Assembly (NCBI RefSeq): GCF_027594545.1
Contig: NZ_CP115160.1
Location: 3,778,501-3,842,500 of the forward strand
From: Algoriphagus sp. TR-M9
Lineage (GTDB): Bacteria; Bacteroidota; Bacteroidia; Cytophagales; Cyclobacteriaceae
Direction of reading: 5' to 3'
DNA length: 64,000 bases
Below are positions 8,786 to 19,031 of the stretch, piece by piece. The notes beneath the pieces were generated by a model that saw nothing but the letters and a program-made list of their open reading frames with translations, had not been told where the DNA came from and searched no databases. Each line of letters opens with the position of its first letter. The first letter of the stretch is position 1. Position numbers and translations under genes: made by a program.

Positions 8786-9864
8786 GCAATCAATCCTTCT
8801 ATTTCTTCTACTATGGCAATAGCCGCATTGGGCTTAGCCAGTTTTTTGATGTTTTCCCCTAGAATTCCAGACACTTTCGCATCCTTCATCAATAGGTCTA
8901 CCTTATTTTCTAATTGCCCTATGGCCTCCGCATCTTTCAAAAGCCATGCGGCATCGTGCTGCACATATGCCATGGCATTTTTAGTCTGGTGGTCTTCGGC
9001 CACATTAGGCGAAGGGATAAATATCACCGGCTTCCCCACCAGGGAAAGTTCAGAAACTGACAGCGCCCCAGCTCTGGACACAATCACATCCGCTGCCGCA
9101 TAGGCCAGGTCCATTTCACGAATAAACTCCCGCAGATGAATGCAGGAAAAGCCAGCTTCCTGCGTCTTTTTCTTCATCTCCTTGTAGTAGTATTTACCAC
9201 ATTGCCATATCACCTGATAGCCTGCCTCATCAAGCTTTGCCATGTCATTCAGTACTGCTTGGTTGAGCGTACGTGCTCCTAAAGAGCCACCCAAAACCAA
9301 CAGTGTCTTTTTCTCAGCCTCTAAGGCAAAATGAGTGATCGCCTTTTCTCTCTTCCCCGCCAAATCCAGAATATCCTTCCTCACCGGATTACCGGTATAG
9401 GAAATGCGGTCTGCCGGGAAAAACCTATCCATATCAGGATAAGCCACACAGATCTTTTTGGCTCTTTTTGCCAAAATCTTATTCGTCAAACCGGCGTAAG
9501 AATTCTGCTCCTGCACCAGTGTTGGTATGCCTTTTCGCTGCGCAGCAAACAGCACCGGGCCACTCGCATAGCCACCCACGCCCACCACTACATCAGGACG
9601 AAAATCACTTACGATTTTAGAAGCTTTCATCAGGCTGCTCAACAGCTTAAATGGAAACTTCAAGTTCTCCAAACTAAAGCTTCTCTGTAAGCCTGCTACA
9701 GGCAAACCTTTTATCTTATAGCCCGCATCAGGTACTTTTTGCATTTCCATTTTGCCAGATGCTCCCACAAAGAGAATCTTACTGGAAGGGTATTTTTCCC
9801 TCCAGGCATTGGCGATGGCAATAGCCGGGTAGATATGCCCTCCGGTACCTCCACCACTGATCAA
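8782..9864 (-). CDS. murG: Lipid II synthase MurG
   Basis: Transfers GlcNAc to lipid I at the cytoplasmic membrane face. The GT-B fold signatures GGGTGGHIYPA at the N-terminus and GGSLGARTLN near residue 180 are present. No ATG fits the start: the first usable codon is TTG at 9864, which leaves only three residues before the glycine loop and so shortens the first beta strand. The upstream frame is open without stop into ftsW, with AAGGAG at 9886-9881 and rare-type ATT codons at 9867 and 9894. The true start may therefore be a few codons upstream and non-standard. Confidence 0.93.
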   Translation of the reverse strand: MISGGGTGGHIYPAIAIANAWREKYPSSKILFVGASGKMEMQKVPDAGYKIKGLPVAGLQRSFSLENLKFPFKLLSSLMKASKIVSDFRPDVVVGVGGYASGPVLFAAQRKGIPTLVQEQNSYAGLTNKILAKRAKKICVAYPDMDRFFPADRISYTGNPVRKDILDLAGKREKAITHFALEAEKKTLLVLGGSLGARTLNQAVLNDMAKLDEAGYQVIWQCGKYYYKEMKKKTQEAGFSCIHLREFIREMDLAYAAADVIVSRAGALSVSELSLVGKPVIFIPSPNVAEDHQTKNAMAYVQHDAAWLLKDAEAIGQLENKVDLLMKDAKVSGILGENIKKLAKPNAAIAIVEEIEGLIA

Positions 9865-9893
9865 AATGCGATATGTAAGCTCCTTTTTAATAA

Positions 9894-11060
9894 TTAAGCA
9901 GTTTTTAGTCTGGTTCTATTAGAAAATGCTGGACTGGCCTGGGACTCGTCCTGATGATCTCCTCGGCTGACGGAGAGAATAATTCCCAGTGAAATACCGG
10001 TAAAGACCAAGGATGTCCCCCCCATACTCAGCAATGGCAAAGGCAGACCCGTAATCGGCCCAAGCCCTACGGCAACAGCCATATTGACCAAAGCCTGGAT
10101 CACCAGCGCAAAACTCAATCCTGCCGATAGCAAGCCTCCAAAGGCCTTATTCGAATTGGCCATAATGCGCATGCCCCTATACAGCAGAGCCAAATAAAGA
10201 AACAGCACACTAAACCCTCCGATCAATCCATATTCTTCAATGATAATGGCGTAGATAAAATCCGAGTAAGGGTGTGGAAGAGAATTTCTCTGCTCACTAT
10301 TGCCCGGCCCTTTCCCTCCTATTCCACCTGTGGCAATAGCAATAAATGATTGCTCCGCCTGGAAAGGAATCTCGTCTTTGTTCAGAAAATCTTCCACACG
10401 GGACACCAGGGTACTGCCCCGCTGCCCGAGAAATCCTGCGGCAGTGAGCCCCAAAGCTCCTACCATCACTACCATAGCCAGATATTTCACCGGCACCCGT
10501 CCGATAAACATGATGATCAGGCAAGTGAGCAGTAGCAAAATTGCCGTTGAGAAATTAGCCAGAGCAATTAATCCGCAAATCAACCCAATGGCGATAATGA
10601 TAGGTACAAAGGTGTTTTTGAAATCCTTGATATTCTTCTGACGCTTCGCCAGCATCACCGCGATGGCGGCTATCAGAGACAACTTTGCTAGATCTGAAGG
10701 CTGAAATGCCTGATTGATCACTGGGATAGTCAACCAACGATTTGCTTCATTGATATTGGATCCAAATAGATAAGTCACCAGCAAAAGCGGTATGGAGATG
10801 ATCACGCCTAGCTTGGCATAGATGGCATACTTTCGGTATGGGATTTTATGCGCAAACCACATCACTACAAGAGAGGTAAATATCAATAAGGAATGCCTGA
10901 ACAAATACAACTCAGTGTTTCCTCCCGCATATTTATACGCCAGTGATCCAGTGGCAGAATAAACCACCAGAATGCTGAAAAGAGACAACAAGATCACGAT
11001 GGCCCAAATGATTGGGTCTCCTTTGAAATTATCGTCTATCCATGCCTTAAACTGATTCAT
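9894..11060 (-). CDS. ftsW: Lipid II polymerase FtsW
   Basis: SEDS-family peptidoglycan glycosyltransferase of the divisome, working with FtsI. 388 residues with about ten hydrophobic segments; the family motif region around GGIGGKGPGNSEQRN and PHPYSDFIYAIIIEEYG (about residues 245-275) is well preserved, as is GLPLPLLSMGGTS near 340. The ATG overlaps the murD stop by 4 bases. Confidence 0.95.
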   Translation of the reverse strand: MNQFKAWIDDNFKGDPIIWAIVILLSLFSILVVYSATGSLAYKYAGGNTELYLFRHSLLIFTSLVVMWFAHKIPYRKYAIYAKLGVIISIPLLLVTYLFGSNINEANRWLTIPVINQAFQPSDLAKLSLIAAIAVMLAKRQKNIKDFKNTFVPIIIAIGLICGLIALANFSTAILLLLTCLIIMFIGRVPVKYLAMVVMVGALGLTAAGFLGQRGSTLVSRVEDFLNKDEIPFQAEQSFIAIATGGIGGKGPGNSEQRNSLPHPYSDFIYAIIIEEYGLIGGFSVLFLYLALLYRGMRIMANSNKAFGGLLSAGLSFALVIQALVNMAVAVGLGPITGLPLPLLSMGGTSLVFTGISLGIILSVSRGDHQDESQASPAFSNRTRLKTA

Positions 11061-12415
11061 GCGATGGCTTTAGGTTTTAAATTTTCAACAGCACTCCGGA
11101 ATTGCATTCCTCGATCTTCATAGTTTTTGAACAAGTCAAAACTGGCACAAGCAGGCGAAAGCAATACCACATCTCCGGATTCGGCATGCTCCATACCCCA
11201 GCTTACAGCTTCTTTCACATCCTGGGTTTCCCGGATAGTTTTCACACGCGTACCAAAGGCCGCTTTCAACTTTTCATTATCTCTTCCCAGACAGATCATA
11301 ACCTTGACCCGCTCCTCCACCAAAGGCATCAAAACGGTATAATCATTTCCTTTATCTACTCCTCCTGCTATCCAGATCAATGGGTTTTCATAGCTGGCCA
11401 AAGCATAAGCGGTAGCCTCTACATTGGTCCCCTTGCTATCATTGACAAAACGTACCCCATTCACTTCACGGATCAACTCCATCCTATGGGGTGCATTTTT
11501 GAAAGTCTGAAAGCCCAGCATCAATTCCACTTCGCCAACTCCAGCCAGCATAGCTGCCGTACCGGCAAAAAGCGAATTGAGCAGATTGTGCTTGCCCTGG
11601 ATGGACAGGGATTCTACTGGTACACGGATGGACTTATCTGCAACGGCAAAAGTCAAATGCGCTCCATCTGTCCATGCGCCATGCTCTTGAACCTCCTCGG
11701 CAGATATCATCAGCTTCCCAGCTTTTAGCGCATGCTTCTTCATTCCTTCCGAACTCAGCGCATCTTCAGCAAAGAAAATAGCCGTATCTCCAGCTTGCAT
11801 ATTGTTGAAAAGCCTGAATTTGGAGGCTGTGTAATTTTCTATTTTATACTCATATCTATCCAGGTGATCTGGAGTGATATTCGTCAAAATGGCAAAAGTA
11901 GGCCTGAACTTCACGAAACCGTCAATCTGAAAACTGCTGCACTCGATCACCCACCACTCATGGTCTGCTTCACACAATTGCGCAGCCCAGCTTTGCCCCA
12001 CATTACCTGCAAGTCCAACATCCATTCCTGCTTCTTTCATCAAGTGAAAGGTTAACAGTGTGGTGGTAGTTTTACCATTAGTTCCGGTAACTGCGATTAC
12101 TCTCCCACTACTGAACCCAAATGCAAACTCCAGCTCATCAATAATTGAAATCTCAGCTCGCGCGGCTTTCGCCAGTAGCTCACTCTTTGGAGAGATACCC
12201 GGACTTTTTACGATCAGGTCTGCATCCAGAATCCTTTCCTCGCTGTGTCCTCCCTCTTCATAAGCTATCCCAGACTTTTCCAGCAAGGTCTTTCTCTCAG
12301 CGGAAATCTTACCTGCATCAGAAACGAAAACCGCATACCCCTCCCGCTTGGCTAGCATTGCTGCTCCCATTCCGCTTTCTCCGGCACCTAGGATGGCTAT
12401 TCGTTTCATGCTCAA
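11057..12415 (-). CDS. murD: UDP-MurNAc-L-alanine--D-glutamate ligase
   Basis: Adds D-Glu to UDP-MurNAc-L-Ala. GAGESGMGAAMLAK at the N-terminus binds the UDP part, [11 protein letters not shown] (about residue 113) is the ATP loop, and NDSKGTN (about 325) is the family's C-terminal substrate motif. 452 residues, normal length. Nine bases downstream of mraY, 4-base overlap with ftsW. Confidence 0.97.
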   Translation of the reverse strand: MSMKRIAILGAGESGMGAAMLAKREGYAVFVSDAGKISAERKTLLEKSGIAYEEGGHSEERILDADLIVKSPGISPKSELLAKAARAEISIIDELEFAFGFSSGRVIAVTGTNGKTTTTLLTFHLMKEAGMDVGLAGNVGQSWAAQLCEADHEWWVIECSSFQIDGFVKFRPTFAILTNITPDHLDRYEYKIENYTASKFRLFNNMQAGDTAIFFAEDALSSEGMKKHALKAGKLMISAEEVQEHGAWTDGAHLTFAVADKSIRVPVESLSIQGKHNLLNSLFAGTAAMLAGVGEVELMLGFQTFKNAPHRMELIREVNGVRFVNDSKGTNVEATAYALASYENPLIWIAGGVDKGNDYTVLMPLVEERVKVMICLGRDNEKLKAAFGTRVKTIRETQDVKEAVSWGMEHAESGDVVLLSPACASFDLFKNYEDRGMQFRSAVENLKPKAIA

Positions 12416-12424
12416 TTTATTTTC

Positions 12425-13636
12425 TTATCTCAATTTCAGAGTTGCCAAAGTCATCACTGCCAACAAAATTCCCACAATCCAAAACCTGGTGACGATTTTG
12501 GCTTCGGGGATATTTTTCTTTTGATAGTGATGGTGCAAAGGCGACATCAGGAAAATCCTTCTGCCTTCCCCATATTTCTTTTTCGTGTATTTGAAGTACC
12601 CCACTTGGAGCATCACACTTACATTTTCTATGACAAAGACTCCACACATCAATGGAATCATCAGTTCTTTGCGCAGGGTCAAGGCCAAAACTGCGATCAC
12701 TCCTCCCAACATCAAGCTTCCGGTATCTCCCATGAACACCTGGGCGGGGTAGGCGTTGTACCATAAGAAGCCTACACAGGCCCCGACAAAAGCTGAGGCA
12801 AAAATCACCAGCTCACCGGAGTTGGGGATGTACATGACATTGAGATACTGGGAGAAAATGGCATTACCGCTGATGTAGGCAAAAATGGCGATGGTAATCC
12901 CAATAATGGCCGAAGTACCTGCTGCCAAGCCATCTATACCATCCGTGATATTGGCCCCATTGGATACGGCAGTGATGATAAAGGTCACCACGAAAATGTA
13001 GAGAACCGGAGTCATCGCCTCTCCCAAGAATCCCAAAAGCGTCTCATAATTCAGTTCATTGTTTTTGGTAAAGGGAATGGTGGTCTTGGCCACTTTCACA
13101 TCTTTGAAAGCTGGAGTCTCTACTATTCCTGCATCAATGGATACCGGATTTTGGAACTCCCGGATCACCACACTTTCATTGAAATACAAAGTGGATCCTA
13201 CGATAATACCTATACCGATCTGCCCGATAATCTTGAACCTTCCGGCGAGACCTTCCTTATTTTTTCTGAAAACCTTGATGTAATCATCAATAAACCCAAT
13301 CGCTCCAAGCCACACCGTAGTCACGAGCAATAAGATGATGTAGATATTATCTAGATCGCCAAACAACAAAGTAGGGATCAAAATCGCCGCAATCATCATC
13401 AAGCCGCCCATGGTAGGCGTGCCCTTCTTCTCCTGCTGTCCATCGAGGCCCAGGTCCCGTACCGTTTCTCCAATTTGCTTATTTCTGATCCAGGCGATGA
13501 TTTTGTGACCAAATGAAATAGTAATGATCAAAGAAAACACAGCCGCCATTCCCGCTCTGAAGGAGATGTATTGAAACACCCCCGCTCCCGGGATATCCAG
13601 CACTTTGTCTAAGTAGTCAAATAGAGGATAAAGCAT
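12425..13636 (-). CDS. mraY: Phospho-MurNAc-pentapeptide transferase MraY
   Basis: Integral membrane enzyme that makes lipid I from UDP-MurNAc-pentapeptide and undecaprenyl phosphate. Contains GTPTMGGLM near residue 75, the Asp-Asp motif GFIDDYIKV near 115, [10 protein letters not shown] near 235 and the cytoplasmic PLHHHYQ near 372. At 403 residues it exceeds the usual 360 because of a loop of about 50 residues near 150-205, which is common in Bacteroidota. Two bases after murE. Confidence 0.97.
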   Translation of the reverse strand: MLYPLFDYLDKVLDIPGAGVFQYISFRAGMAAVFSLIITISFGHKIIAWIRNKQIGETVRDLGLDGQQEKKGTPTMGGLMMIAAILIPTLLFGDLDNIYIILLLVTTVWLGAIGFIDDYIKVFRKNKEGLAGRFKIIGQIGIGIIVGSTLYFNESVVIREFQNPVSIDAGIVETPAFKDVKVAKTTIPFTKNNELNYETLLGFLGEAMTPVLYIFVVTFIITAVSNGANITDGIDGLAAGTSAIIGITIAIFAYISGNAIFSQYLNVMYIPNSGELVIFASAFVGACVGFLWYNAYPAQVFMGDTGSLMLGGVIAVLALTLRKELMIPLMCGVFVIENVSVMLQVGYFKYTKKKYGEGRRIFLMSPLHHHYQKKNIPEAKIVTRFWIVGILLAVMTLATLKLR

Positions 13637-13637
13637 T

Positions 13638-15101
13638 TCAGTTTTGTGTCAATTGTTGTAAAAATTCTGTTACTATTTCGGCATCATCGAAGTGGTGTTT
13701 TACTCCTTTGATTTCTTGGTAATCCTCATGGCCTTTGCCAGCTATAAGGATGATATCTCCTTTTTGGGAAAGCATACAGGCTGTTTTTATGGCCTCTTTG
13801 CGATCTACTATCGTAAGCGTTTTTCTAATCTCAGAAGGACCAATGCCAGCTTGCATATCTTTCAAAATCTGCTCAGGATCCTCAAATCTGGGATTGTCGG
13901 AAGTCAGGATCGCCTTATCACTTTCCTGAACTGCTAGCTTCGCCATGATGGGACGCTTGGTCGTGTCTCTGTTGCCCCCACACCCTACTATGGTAATCAA
14001 CTGCTCGCCTCCGGTACGTACCCCATTGATGGTTTTCAGTACATTGTCCAGTGCATCAGGCGTATGCGCATAATCTACTATAGCCGTAATGCCAGCGATA
14101 GAAATCCTATCAAACCTGCCCTTGGCTCCGGGAATACCCGAAAGTTCCCTGAGCACTTCGTCTTCCTCTTCTCCTAGCAAAACTGCCACTCCCAGAACTC
14201 CCAGTAGATTGTAGGCATTGAAAGCACCGATCATTCTAAACCAAATCAACTTTCCGTTAATATCAAGCTCCAGACCCTCCAGTGTATTGGAAATGATTTT
14301 GGCTTTAAAGTCTGCGGGAGATTTCAGCGCAAAAGTCTGGTGAGAAGCCTTGCTGTTTTGAAGCATTACAGTCCCACGCTTATCATCGCCATTTACCAGT
14401 GCAAAAGCTCCTTTAGGTAGCTCATCGAAAAGCTGCTTTTTGGCCTTGATGTAAGCATCGAATGTCCCGTGATAATCCAGGTGGTCATGCGTAATATTGG
14501 TAAAAACCGCACCTGCAAGCTTCAAACCGGCTATTCTTTCCTGTACTATGGCATGAGAACTTGCCTCCATAAAACAATGGGTGCAGCCCTCGTCTACCAT
14601 TTGCCGTAGCAAAGCCTGAACGGCTACAGCATCCGGCGTAGTATGCGTAGCAGGGATCACCTGCTCGTTGATTTTATTTTCTACCGTGGAAAGCAAACCA
14701 GTGCTATAGCCCATGCGCATGAACAACTGATGCAAAAGAGTAGCAGTAGTGGTTTTACCATTGGTACCGGTAATGGCTACCACCTGAATCTGCTCAGAAG
14801 GATTGCCAAAGTAATTACTTGCCATAATTCCCAAGGCCTTGGCAGAATTCACTACCTGCACATACGTGATCCCCTCATTCAGCGCATGGGGTAATTTCTC
14901 ACAGATCACACTGGTCGCGCCTAGCTCTAGTGCTTTATCTATAAAATCGTGCCCATCCACTTGTGTACCCGGAACTGCCACAAAGGCACTTCCTTCGCTC
15001 ACCTTGCGGCTATCAAAGACAATATCCTTCACTTCCACCTCCATATCTCCTGTAGTGGACGTAAGTGATACTTTATACAATATGTCTTTCAGCAGGGTCA
15101 T
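13638..15101 (-). CDS. murE: UDP-MurNAc-tripeptide synthetase MurE
   Basis: Adds the third residue of the stem peptide. ATP loop [12 protein letters not shown] (about residue 110). The motif DNPR in [11 protein letters not shown] (about residue 405) marks enzymes that use meso-diaminopimelate rather than lysine, so the cell wall is probably DAP-type. The next step, murF, is not in this cluster. Directly abuts ftsI with no spacer. Confidence 0.96.
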   Translation of the reverse strand: MTLLKDILYKVSLTSTTGDMEVEVKDIVFDSRKVSEGSAFVAVPGTQVDGHDFIDKALELGATSVICEKLPHALNEGITYVQVVNSAKALGIMASNYFGNPSEQIQVVAITGTNGKTTTATLLHQLFMRMGYSTGLLSTVENKINEQVIPATHTTPDAVAVQALLRQMVDEGCTHCFMEASSHAIVQERIAGLKLAGAVFTNITHDHLDYHGTFDAYIKAKKQLFDELPKGAFALVNGDDKRGTVMLQNSKASHQTFALKSPADFKAKIISNTLEGLELDINGKLIWFRMIGAFNAYNLLGVLGVAVLLGEEEDEVLRELSGIPGAKGRFDRISIAGITAIVDYAHTPDALDNVLKTINGVRTGGEQLITIVGCGGNRDTTKRPIMAKLAVQESDKAILTSDNPRFEDPEQILKDMQAGIGPSEIRKTLTIVDRKEAIKTACMLSQKGDIILIAGKGHEDYQEIKGVKHHFDDAEIVTEFLQQLTQN

Positions 15102-17210
15102 TTATCCTAATACTAAATTTATTGTTGCATTTGGTGTAAGCTCAGCACCCGGGGAAATGGACTGGTTTTTCACCCTTCCCTTACCGGAATAATTCACTTT
15201 CAAACCTTTATTTTCTAAAATGAAAAGTGCGTCCCGCAAAGACATCCCTGATACATCTGGAACCTGAGCCTTATCCGTGTCATTCACTTTCATTTCCATC
15301 TTCGTATCATTCGAGACTGTCTGTACCCACTCTTCGGCGTTTACAGGTGTAGCACTCAGTCCCAATTCATGAAAAATCTCTTGGAGCTCCTCTGCTTTCC
15401 CAGCTTTCACCAGGGGCATTTTTGCATCCGCAAATTCAGCCTTCAGGATTTCACGCTGGCTACTCGGATTCAGCTCCATGTCCAAAGCGTAAATCCTATC
15501 AGCAATTTCCTTGAATACAGGAGCTGAAACATCCCCGCCGTAAGCGGCAAATCCCTTCGGACTATCTATCACCACAATCATGGAGTATTTAGGGCGGTCT
15601 GCTGGAAAATAGCCCGCAAAGCTGGTGTAGTAGTTTCTGGTATATTTACCGTTTTTCAGCTTTTGCGCAGTTCCTGTTTTCCCAGCAATAGGGTAATCTG
15701 AATTGGCGATGTTTCTAGCTGTCCCACGGGAGACCACGCCTTCCAAAAGCGCTTGAAGTTCCCTGACGGTTTTTTCCGAGGCAATTTGCTTGCGCACCAC
15801 CTCTGGAGCGTATGCTTTCTCCACGGTATTGCCCTTAGAAATGGACTTGACGATGTAAGGTTTCATCATTTTGCCTCCATTTGCTACTGCATTGTAAAGT
15901 GCCAAAGTATGGATCGGATTGAGCTTGGATTCATAACCTATGGAAATCCATGGCAATGAAGTCCCATACCAGTCTTTTTCTCCCGGCTTCTTGAAGAATG
16001 GTTTTCCTTCCCCGATCAATTGAAAGCCAAATGGCTCTGCCAAGCCGACTTTGTCTAGGTAGGCCATAAACTTCGATGGGCTAGAGCCGAAGTGCTCGTC
16101 CACCAGCTTAGAAATCCCCACATTGGATGATTTTTCAAATGCCTCACGGATTGTCAATGTGCCATACCCACCGTTCTTAGCGTCCCGCATCACCTGATTA
16201 TAGAATTTGTGCGCTCCATTTCCGGTTTCTACCGTTTCGTCAAGGGTCACTTTGTTTTCCTCCAAGAGCGCTAACATAGAGAGCAATTTGAAAGTAGACC
16301 CGGGTTCTGTAGAGCCTTGGTCACCAATAGCGAAATTGTAGTTTTCGCCATAGCCATTTCCGCTGGTATTTCGCTGAAGGTTTGTGATGGCTTTAATCTG
16401 TCCCGTTTTCACTTCCATGACGATCACCGAGCCAAATTCTGCATCCCGGTCAGTCAATTGTCTGCGCAGGGCGGTTTCAGCCACATCTTGTATATTGACA
16501 TCCAGGGTAGTGATTACATCAAAACCATTCTCAGGTTTCACATCTTCAGCATCAAAAACCGGCTTCCAGCTCCCCCCTGCCAATCGCTGAAATAATGCTT
16601 TCCCATCTTGGCCTTTCAGGTAATTATTAAAACTATATTCTATCCCAGCTCCATAATTATCCTCATTCAAAAAGCCAACGGTGCGGCTGGCCAGGGAATT
16701 AAAAGGTCTATATCGCTTTTCTACTTTTTCAAAAAGAACTCCACCTCCTAGTCGCCCTTCTCGGAAGATAGGCCATGTAGACATCTGCTGCATCGCCTGA
16801 TAGCCGATCTGCTTTCGGTTCAAAACCAAGTAACGCTTCTGGTCAAGCCGGGCATCATTGATCATTCTTTTGTAAGAGGCAGCCGATCTGTCTTTGTAAA
16901 AACCAGAAAGCAAACGGGCAAGCGAATCCAACCCCTCGTTGTAATCATCTTTATCAGCAATGGTAGGATCCAATGCCACACGATAGAAAGGCAGGCTTGT
17001 CGCCAGTAGGCTTCCATCACTGGCGTAAATATTTCCCCGGGTGGCCGGTACTTCACGGAACTGGAAATTGATAGTCTCGGCCTTTTCTCTCCATACGTCT
17101 CCCTCAGCCAGCTGTAGCTTGGCGATTTGATACGGAATTAGCGCTGAACCCAGCGCTATGAGGATGAACACCACCCGTACTCGGATCAATATGGATTTTT
17201 TAAAATTCAC
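15102..17210 (-). CDS. ftsI: Division transpeptidase (PBP3/FtsI type) with PASTA domain
   Basis: Septal peptidoglycan cross-linking enzyme. N-terminal membrane anchor (about residues 9-28), dimerisation domain, then the penicillin-binding domain with STFK (active Ser), SSN and KTGT motifs in the usual order. A single PASTA domain closes the protein (about residues 638-702, starting VPDVSGMSL). The PASTA tail makes it look like SpoVD or PBP2x of Firmicutes; this form is common in Bacteroidota. 4-base overlap with ftsL. Confidence 0.94.
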   Translation of the reverse strand: MNFKKSILIRVRVVFILIALGSALIPYQIAKLQLAEGDVWREKAETINFQFREVPATRGNIYASDGSLLATSLPFYRVALDPTIADKDDYNEGLDSLARLLSGFYKDRSAASYKRMINDARLDQKRYLVLNRKQIGYQAMQQMSTWPIFREGRLGGGVLFEKVEKRYRPFNSLASRTVGFLNEDNYGAGIEYSFNNYLKGQDGKALFQRLAGGSWKPVFDAEDVKPENGFDVITTLDVNIQDVAETALRRQLTDRDAEFGSVIVMEVKTGQIKAITNLQRNTSGNGYGENYNFAIGDQGSTEPGSTFKLLSMLALLEENKVTLDETVETGNGAHKFYNQVMRDAKNGGYGTLTIREAFEKSSNVGISKLVDEHFGSSPSKFMAYLDKVGLAEPFGFQLIGEGKPFFKKPGEKDWYGTSLPWISIGYESKLNPIHTLALYNAVANGGKMMKPYIVKSISKGNTVEKAYAPEVVRKQIASEKTVRELQALLEGVVSRGTARNIANSDYPIAGKTGTAQKLKNGKYTRNYYTSFAGYFPADRPKYSMIVVIDSPKGFAAYGGDVSAPVFKEIADRIYALDMELNPSSQREILKAEFADAKMPLVKAGKAEELQEIFHELGLSATPVNAEEWVQTVSNDTKMEMKVNDTDKAQVPDVSGMSLRDALFILENKGLKVNYSGKGRVKNQSISPGAELTPNATINLVLG

Positions 17211-17590
17211 TCTTCTACTTCTATTTTTATTGGCGGTTGATCCAATTCGTAAATCCCCTGCTCAGCCACACGCTTTGCCACTTCAGACTGCATGCTACTC
17301 AGCATATACTCAGCTTCCAGTGTAGTCACATCCGCTCGGAGATCCTCCACTTCTTGCTGTGCTTTCTCTATTTTTCGCACCATGTTTTCAGCACGGTGAT
17401 TACTCCAGATATACACCAGGGCCAGTAGGGTTACAAAACCAACTGGAGGCACCAGCTGAACCGGAACTCCTTCACCTAAGAATCCGGTGATATCCAGCTT
17501 TTCCTCCATCCATGTGAAAATGGATTTGCTAGGACCACCTTTGGGCTTGTTCCCTGACTTAAGTTTTTTCTTAAAAGTGTTTCGGCTCAT
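17207..17590 (-). CDS. ftsL: FtsL-like division protein
   Basis: 127 residues: basic cytoplasmic N-terminus, one transmembrane segment (about residues 45-62), then a coiled coil (about 68-105) rich in Glu, Lys and Leu. This topology, and the position between rsmH and the division transpeptidase with 4-base overlaps on both sides, identify it as FtsL. Primary sequence conservation in FtsL is low, so context carries the call. Confidence 0.85.
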   Translation of the reverse strand: MSRNTFKKKLKSGNKPKGGPSKSIFTWMEEKLDITGFLGEGVPVQLVPPVGFVTLLALVYIWSNHRAENMVRKIEKAQQEVEDLRADVTTLEAEYMLSSMQSEVAKRVAEQGIYELDQPPIKIEVEE

Positions 17591-18498
17591 GATTTTAGTT
17601 TTTTAGCTATTCTGAGTTTAGCACTTCTTGCTCTTGGATTGGCAGCGATCTCTTCGGCATTCGCCACCACTGCACCTCTGCTCACCGGCTCTAGGGGACG
17701 GATCAGATTTCCGTAAAAATCCTTCTCTACTTCGCCCTGAAATTTTCCTTTCATGATGAGGTTTTTAACTAGCCTATCTTCCAGGCTGTGATAGCTCATC
17801 ACCACCAATCGCCCACCTGGCTTTAGCACCTCTACGGCGTCAAGAAGCATTTCTTCCAGCGCGCCCATTTCATCATTCACCTCTATCCTCAAAGCCTGGA
17901 ACACTTGTGCGTAGTATTTGAAATCTTTGCCTCGCGGTGCGTACTTTTTAAGAAAAGCTGTAAAACCTTCCGTGGTTTCAAATGGCTGAGCTGTACGTTC
18001 AGAGACTATAGCTTGCGCCAAAGTCTTGGCATTTTTCACTTCGCCATAAATCCCCAGAATCTTGTGCAGCCTATCCGCCTCGTAGGTATTCAATACCTCT
18101 TTAGCAGAAATCTCTGAGGACTGATTCATACGCATGTCCAAATCCCCACTGAAGCGAGTAGAAAACCCCCTGCTCGGCTCATCGATCTGATGAGAGGAAA
18201 TCCCCAAATCAGCCAGAATCCCGTCCACTTTCTTTACACCATGAAGCCTGAGGTACTTTTTCAGATCTCTGAAATTTGCAGCTACGAAAGTGAAATTTTC
18301 ACTGGCCGGAATATTGGCCTCCGCATCCATGTCCTGGTCAAATCCATATAAATGCCCTTGATCCAGATGTTTCAGGATCTCGCGGGAATGTCCACCCCCA
18401 CCAAAAGTAACATCGACATAGACCCCATTGGGATCTATAGCCAAGCCTTCAGTGCATTGGGCGAGCATCACTGGGATATGGTAAACAGACTCTGTCAT
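17587..18498 (-). CDS. rsmH: 16S rRNA m4C1402 methyltransferase RsmH
   Basis: N4-methylates C1402 of 16S rRNA (formerly MraW). SAM-binding motif VDVTFGGGGHSREIL near the N-terminus, GILADLGISSHQID and GRLVVMSYHSLEDR further on. The start is ATG 18498 (MTESVYHIPVML), which matches the family's N-terminus and leaves 4 bases after the mraZ stop; an ATG at 18540 would overlap mraZ and add 14 unrelated residues. Confidence 0.95.
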   Translation of the reverse strand: MTESVYHIPVMLAQCTEGLAIDPNGVYVDVTFGGGGHSREILKHLDQGHLYGFDQDMDAEANIPASENFTFVAANFRDLKKYLRLHGVKKVDGILADLGISSHQIDEPSRGFSTRFSGDLDMRMNQSSEISAKEVLNTYEADRLHKILGIYGEVKNAKTLAQAIVSERTAQPFETTEGFTAFLKKYAPRGKDFKYYAQVFQALRIEVNDEMGALEEMLLDAVEVLKPGGRLVVMSYHSLEDRLVKNLIMKGKFQGEVEKDFYGNLIRPLEPVSRGAVVANAEEIAANPRARSAKLRIAKKLKS

Positions 18499-18502
18499 AA
18501 TT

Positions 18503-18937
18503 TCAGGATAAAAGTTTTTCAGATAGTTCTGACATCTCATCCTCGTCCTCGATCACATGATCACTCACCCGATCTGAGCTCCAGATTTCTATTAGGCGTC
18601 CTATGCCTACCACTATTACTTCCTTGCCTAGACCGGCATAGTCCTGAAAAGTTTTTGGAATCAGAAAGCGACCAGTACTGTCCAAATCGATATCAGTAAT
18701 CCTGGTGAAAAAGGAACGCTTAAATCGGCGGGTTTCTTCCTTATGATCAGACAATGCATTGACCTGGTTTTCTAATTTCCTAAACTCTACCAAAGGGTAA
18801 AGTTTCAGACATCCGTCAGCAGCCTTTTGCAGCATAAGCGTAGTGCCATTGGCCTCTGGTATTGCCGCCTTAATTTTAGCTGGCAATACCAAGCGCCCCT
18901 TGGGATCTAGCTTGCATACGTATTGGCTGTTGAACAT
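18503..18937 (-). CDS. mraZ: Transcriptional regulator MraZ
   Basis: AbrB-fold DNA-binding protein, first gene of the dcw cluster. The two tandem half-domains each carry the family signature: DPKGRLVLP (about residue 11) and DSTGRFLIP (about residue 89). MraZ represses its own operon in E. coli and acts on direct repeats of 10-bp period; such repeats are present 61-94 bases upstream of this gene. Confidence 0.95.
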   Translation of the reverse strand: MFNSQYVCKLDPKGRLVLPAKIKAAIPEANGTTLMLQKAADGCLKLYPLVEFRKLENQVNALSDHKEETRRFKRSFFTRITDIDLDSTGRFLIPKTFQDYAGLGKEVIVVGIGRLIEIWSSDRVSDHVIEDEDEMSELSEKLLS

Positions 18938-18977
18938 CTTTTTTTACTTTCTCTGCAGGTTCAGTAAATGGTAATTA

Positions 18978-18985
18978 CAAAAGTA
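18978..18985 (-). promoter_or_regulatory. -7 element of the dcw promoter
   Basis: On the minus strand TACTTTTG matches TAnnTTTG, about 41 bases from the mraZ ATG. The expected -33 region (near 19005) holds no TTTG but lies inside the GTGG repeats. Confidence 0.65.
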
Positions 18986-18997
18986 ACAAAATGCTTT

Positions 18998-19031
18998 CCA
19001 CATTCTACCACTTCCTACCACTTTTTCCCAC
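18998..19031 (-). promoter_or_regulatory. Probable MraZ operator: four GTGG boxes, 10-bp period
   Basis: Plus-strand CCAC occurs at 18998, 19008, 19018 and 19028, that is four direct GTGG repeats on the minus strand at exact 10-bp spacing (units GTGGGAAAAA, GTGGTAGGAA, GTGGTAGAAT, GTGGAAAGCA). Known MraZ sites are direct repeats with the same period (TGGGN with 5-base gaps in E. coli; AAAGTG-type in mollicutes). The block covers the -33 position of the dcw promoter. Confidence 0.75.

Noticed and set aside
11102..11728. Long antisense frame (208 codons) within murD
   Set aside because: It is the shadow of a well-supported gene on the other strand; composition is that expected from reversed murD codons.
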